DNA of 64,000 nucleotides, taken from Hippopus hippopus (Eukaryota > Mollusca > Bivalvia > Cardiida > Cardiidae). The stretch lies in contig OX328110.1 in NCBI GenBank assembly GCA_946811185.2, positions 15,616,456 to 15,680,455 of the forward strand, read 5' to 3'. Shown one piece after another: positions 61,997 through 64,000 of the stretch. A program made the position numbers and the translations under genes. Under the pieces are notes generated by a model, which saw nothing but the letters and a program-made list of their open reading frames with translations, did no database searches and was not told the origin of the DNA. Each line of letters begins with the position of its first letter. Within the stretch, counting starts at the first letter, position 1.

Positions 61997-62377
61997 AACA
62001 CACACACTTAGACCCTAAAACAATACATTTGTATACATTTACATAATTACATTTACATTTCACGTTTTAACACATTCGATCAAATTATAAAGCCGCACAT
62101 GTACAAATTTCAATGATTAACTGTTTTGAATTATTACAAAATTTACAGTAAATTCTGTTGGTGCATAATATTCGTGGTAATGCTTTGCCTTCATCGCTTT
62201 TCTGCAAACAGTCTATTTGTATCTATTTGTTTATATCAAAAGGGAGCTTCTTTTTCCTCGATGTTTGAGGTTTTCCTCTTTGAGTTCCAGCACTGGTCTG
62301 TAAAAGAAAACAAGCTAATGATTTGAAAGTGTTACAACCTTAAGTCACGTGCACAACTTCAATTCGGTTGCTTTTCC

Positions 62378-62460
62378 AAACAGTGTAGATCAAGATCAGA
62401 CCTCACAGAATGTTGGGTCTGATCCCGGATGTATCCGTCTTCAAAAGATGAAATTCGTGA
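62378..62460. mobile_element. FB-C hairpin remnant
   Basis: AAACAGTGTAGATCAAGATC, AGACCTCACAGAATGTTGGG and TCTGATCCCGGATGTATCC. Arms partly paired. Confidence 0.6.
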
Positions 62461-62601
62461 ACATTTCGCAACGATTCGTAGTATAGGGGAGGTTAATCCT
62501 ACAAAACTGAGATACTAATTATGACGGGTTATCTCCCTTATACGATACTAAGAAATATGAACCTTAAATGTGCTAGTGAACAGAGAGAGGTGGTCGGGGA
62601 T

Positions 62602-62813
62602 TTAACCCGTTATCAAACAATCCCGAGTTTTAACGACCTTAAGAGAAAAGGCTTTTGAAAACACTGTGGGAAAAGGAGAAAATACTGGTAACCAGCATAT
62701 TCTACTTTTCCCACAATGTTTTCTCTACGCTTTCTAAGACACATTCCATAACTGAAGCCACTGTTAACTTATCATGTGCAACTGCTTTGGGTAGTCGTGT
62801 GGTAAAAGATTAA
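62602..62813. mobile_element. FB-B foldback element, complete
   Basis: TTAA-CCCGTTATCAAAC and TGTGGTAAAAGA-TTAA. Hairpin GGAGAAAATACTGGTAACC against CAGCATATTCTACTTTTCC, with two mismatches. Confidence 0.88.
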
Positions 62814-63117
62814 TATATCAGTTTCGTTTTTCAGCATTCAATGATATAAGAGATGTGACCTCGCGTTATCATAACTCAAAATTTCCTTCAGAAGAAGGGA
62901 GGTAATTCCTACACGCCAGATCTCGAGGTTCATACATAATTACCCATGAAATGCGAGAAACCAATCGGAGCTGCCAGGTAGATGATGATAATCTAAGAGT
63001 GCTTTTTACAGATATAGATTAAAATCGAAGTTCACATGATGTAGGTCTATCTTATTTCTACATTGTGCAATATTTTGGGGGGAAAAAAACCGAACCGAAT
63101 ACGGGTTTTGCATCTCG

Positions 63118-63262
63118 AGTGAGACAGACAGAGAGAGAGAGAGATGGGTAAGAGATCTCGAAAGACAGAAAGACAGACATATAGAGAGAGACAGACATAA
63201 CACTCAAAGAAAGAGACAGTGAGCAGACTGACGGACGGACAAACAGACAGACAGATGGAGAA
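63118..63262. repeat. AGAC/GAGA low-complexity tract
   Basis: Runs of AGACAGAC and GAGAGAGA. On the minus strand this is CT/GTCT-rich and starts a few bases after the donor of the candidate exon at 63268-63412. Reading frames through it are compositional artefacts. Confidence 0.85.
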
Positions 63263-63267
63263 CATAC

Positions 63268-63412
63268 TGGTCTCAGCACATCTGGTATCGTCATGATGTC
63301 TCTACCAGTTTTAAGTGTGAGCTCAACGTGCACCGAATACGGGTTATAGGTCCCAAATACCGGCCATAATGGCTCCGTTGTGTCGATATTTGTAAACACA
63401 AACAGTACTTTT
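63268..63412 (-). CDS. Candidate internal exon of an unrecognised protein
   Basis: Minus strand: a strong acceptor (T-run followed by CCTCAG) precedes 63412, and a donor CCA|GTATGT follows 63268. The 145-nt exon reads open as one base plus 48 codons: KVLFVFTNIDTTEPLWPVFG, TYNPYSVHVELTLKTG, RDIMTIPDVLRP. The sequence has the balanced composition of a globular protein, unlike the nearby repeat frames. I do not recognise the family. No partner exons were identified in the window; upstream exons would lie to the right beyond the Tc1 remnant, downstream ones to the left. Confidence 0.5.
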
Positions 63413-63528
63413 CTGAGGAAAAAAAAGAAATTAACCTACAGTCAAACTTTTTTTTGGTGAAACAAGCACCTGAGGGAAACTAAAAATCTCAAAATGTGTT
63501 TGCTTAAGGCAGAGGCTTGTGGTAATAT

Positions 63529-64000
63529 ACCTCTCACAAAAAGTTATGCAACAATGAATTACCGCTGCACCAAAATTTTGTTATTACACATATACACAAT
63601 TTCATTGTATAAATGTAATGAGTATTGAGTTAAAAAGCAGTCCAAGCAATTCTGTACTTCTATCAGATCATGTTTCTCACTTTCAGGCTTTTGAAGTAAG
63701 GCACTGTCTAAATCCACATGCAAAAAAGTGGAATGCTACCAAGATGTTTTAAAATCGCTAAAATTCGGTCAATCTGCAACCGGGACACAGTCAGTACACG
63801 GTATGGCCACCATTAGCACGAATACAAGCTTGAACTCTTCTGGGCATTGACCAGATCAAGCTGTCAGCTGTTGTTGTGGAATATCCTGCCATTCCTGTCT
63901 CAAAAGTTGCTCAAGGTGTTGGAGGTTCTGAGGCCTCACATTTCCATCATTGACACGCGTAGGAGAATGTCCCACGCATGCTCAATCGGACTGAGATCTG
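63529..64000 (-). mobile_element. Tc1/mariner-type transposon, end portion (partial)
   Basis: The transposase remnant on the minus strand is followed, to the left, by ~260 bp of non-coding sequence ending near a TA and CCTCTCACAAAAAGTTATGC, the likely terminal inverted repeat (inference; the other end is outside the window). Confidence 0.6.
63791..64000 (-). pseudogene. Tc1/mariner transposase, C-terminal part, frameshifted
   Basis: The minus strand encodes DLSPIEHAWDIL (the block with the Glu of the DDE triad), then in a shifted frame RVNDGNVRPQNLQHLEQLL and RQEWQDIPQQQLTA, then after another shift LIWSMPRRVQACIRANGG and HTVY with a TGA stop at 63793-63791. At least two single-base shifts inactivate it. 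The N-terminal DNA-binding part would lie beyond the right edge. Confidence 0.85.

Noticed and set aside
62126..62326. 66-codon plus-strand frame with a hydrophobic start
   Set aside because: It resembles a small secreted or membrane protein only superficially; no splice context, family resemblance or upstream signals were found.
63006..63260. Ser/Leu/Val-rich minus-strand frames
   Set aside because: They come from the AGAC/GAGA repeat. Only the part right of 63268, bounded by splice signals, was kept as a candidate exon.

Overview
The window is eukaryotic and most likely from a bivalve mollusc. It has spliced genes with canonical GT-AG introns, AT-rich non-coding DNA, several tRNA-derived SINE types, Pearl/Helitron-like elements with tandem ~145-bp cores, and dozens of short foldback (hairpin) elements. 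Recurrent cores of this kind are familiar from clams and mussels; the species is not determinable from sequence alone.

Genes. (1) At the left edge, minus strand, lies the first coding exon of a calpain-5/6-like cysteine protease that runs out of the window. (2) 6799-14139, minus: a complete six-exon beta-1,4-galactosyltransferase-type Golgi enzyme, predicted 340 aa, with all splice phases consistent. (3) 26855-36830, minus: a complete five-coding-exon monocarboxylate-transporter-like (SLC16) membrane protein, predicted 460 aa. (4) 56060-59334, plus: a complete two-exon GPI mannosyltransferase 4 (PIGZ/SMP3), predicted 635 aa. (5) 63268-63412, minus: a well-formed candidate exon of an unrecognised protein. 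(6) At the right edge, minus: the frameshifted end of a Tc1/mariner transposase. The genes do not form a pathway cluster; two act in glycan or glycolipid assembly, but nothing suggests co-regulation.

Repeats dominate the rest. I use these labels throughout. FB-A: ~260-bp foldback element with GAGCCATGCTCTG-type ends and an off-centre hairpin built on GTCAGCCTGCGCAG. FB-B: ~225-bp element bounded by TTAA, with CCCTTTACCA-type ends and a central hairpin ATGCTGGTAACCAGCAT inside GGAGAAA..TTTCTCC. FB-C: ~210-bp element bounded by TTAA, with CCCTTAGGCTGCTAA-type ends and a central hairpin CAGACTGCAC..GTGCAGTCTG. The TTAA boundaries and CCCTT starts of FB-B and FB-C are the signature of piggyBac-type non-autonomous elements (inference). 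SINE-1, -2 and -3 are three tRNA-like heads joined to a shared tail of the type GAAATAATGTTGAAAGCGGCGTTAAAC. PHL denotes Pearl/Helitron-like elements with ~145-bp tandem cores and a terminal hairpin GCTCACCTTGAGCAC..GTGCTCAGGTGAGC.

Layout. 0.5-0.7 kb calpain exon; 2.1-3.4 kb a DNA element with a 6-bp target duplication; 6.8-14.1 kb the galactosyltransferase, whose first intron holds a 2.1-kb minisatellite; 15.5-17.2 kb FB-B cluster; 18.2-19.65 kb PHL; 20-26.8 kb gene-free, with FB copies, a perfect 68-bp-arm palindrome and a 64-bp tandem array; 26.9-36.8 kb the transporter, whose first intron holds a 59-bp tandem array and many insertions; 37-56 kb gene-free and dense in nested repeats, including three PHL elements; 56-59.3 kb PIGZ; 59.4-62.8 kb FB-B cluster; 63.3-64 kb the orphan exon and the Tc1 remnant. 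Several foldback copies sit directly at stop codons or in probable 3' UTRs.
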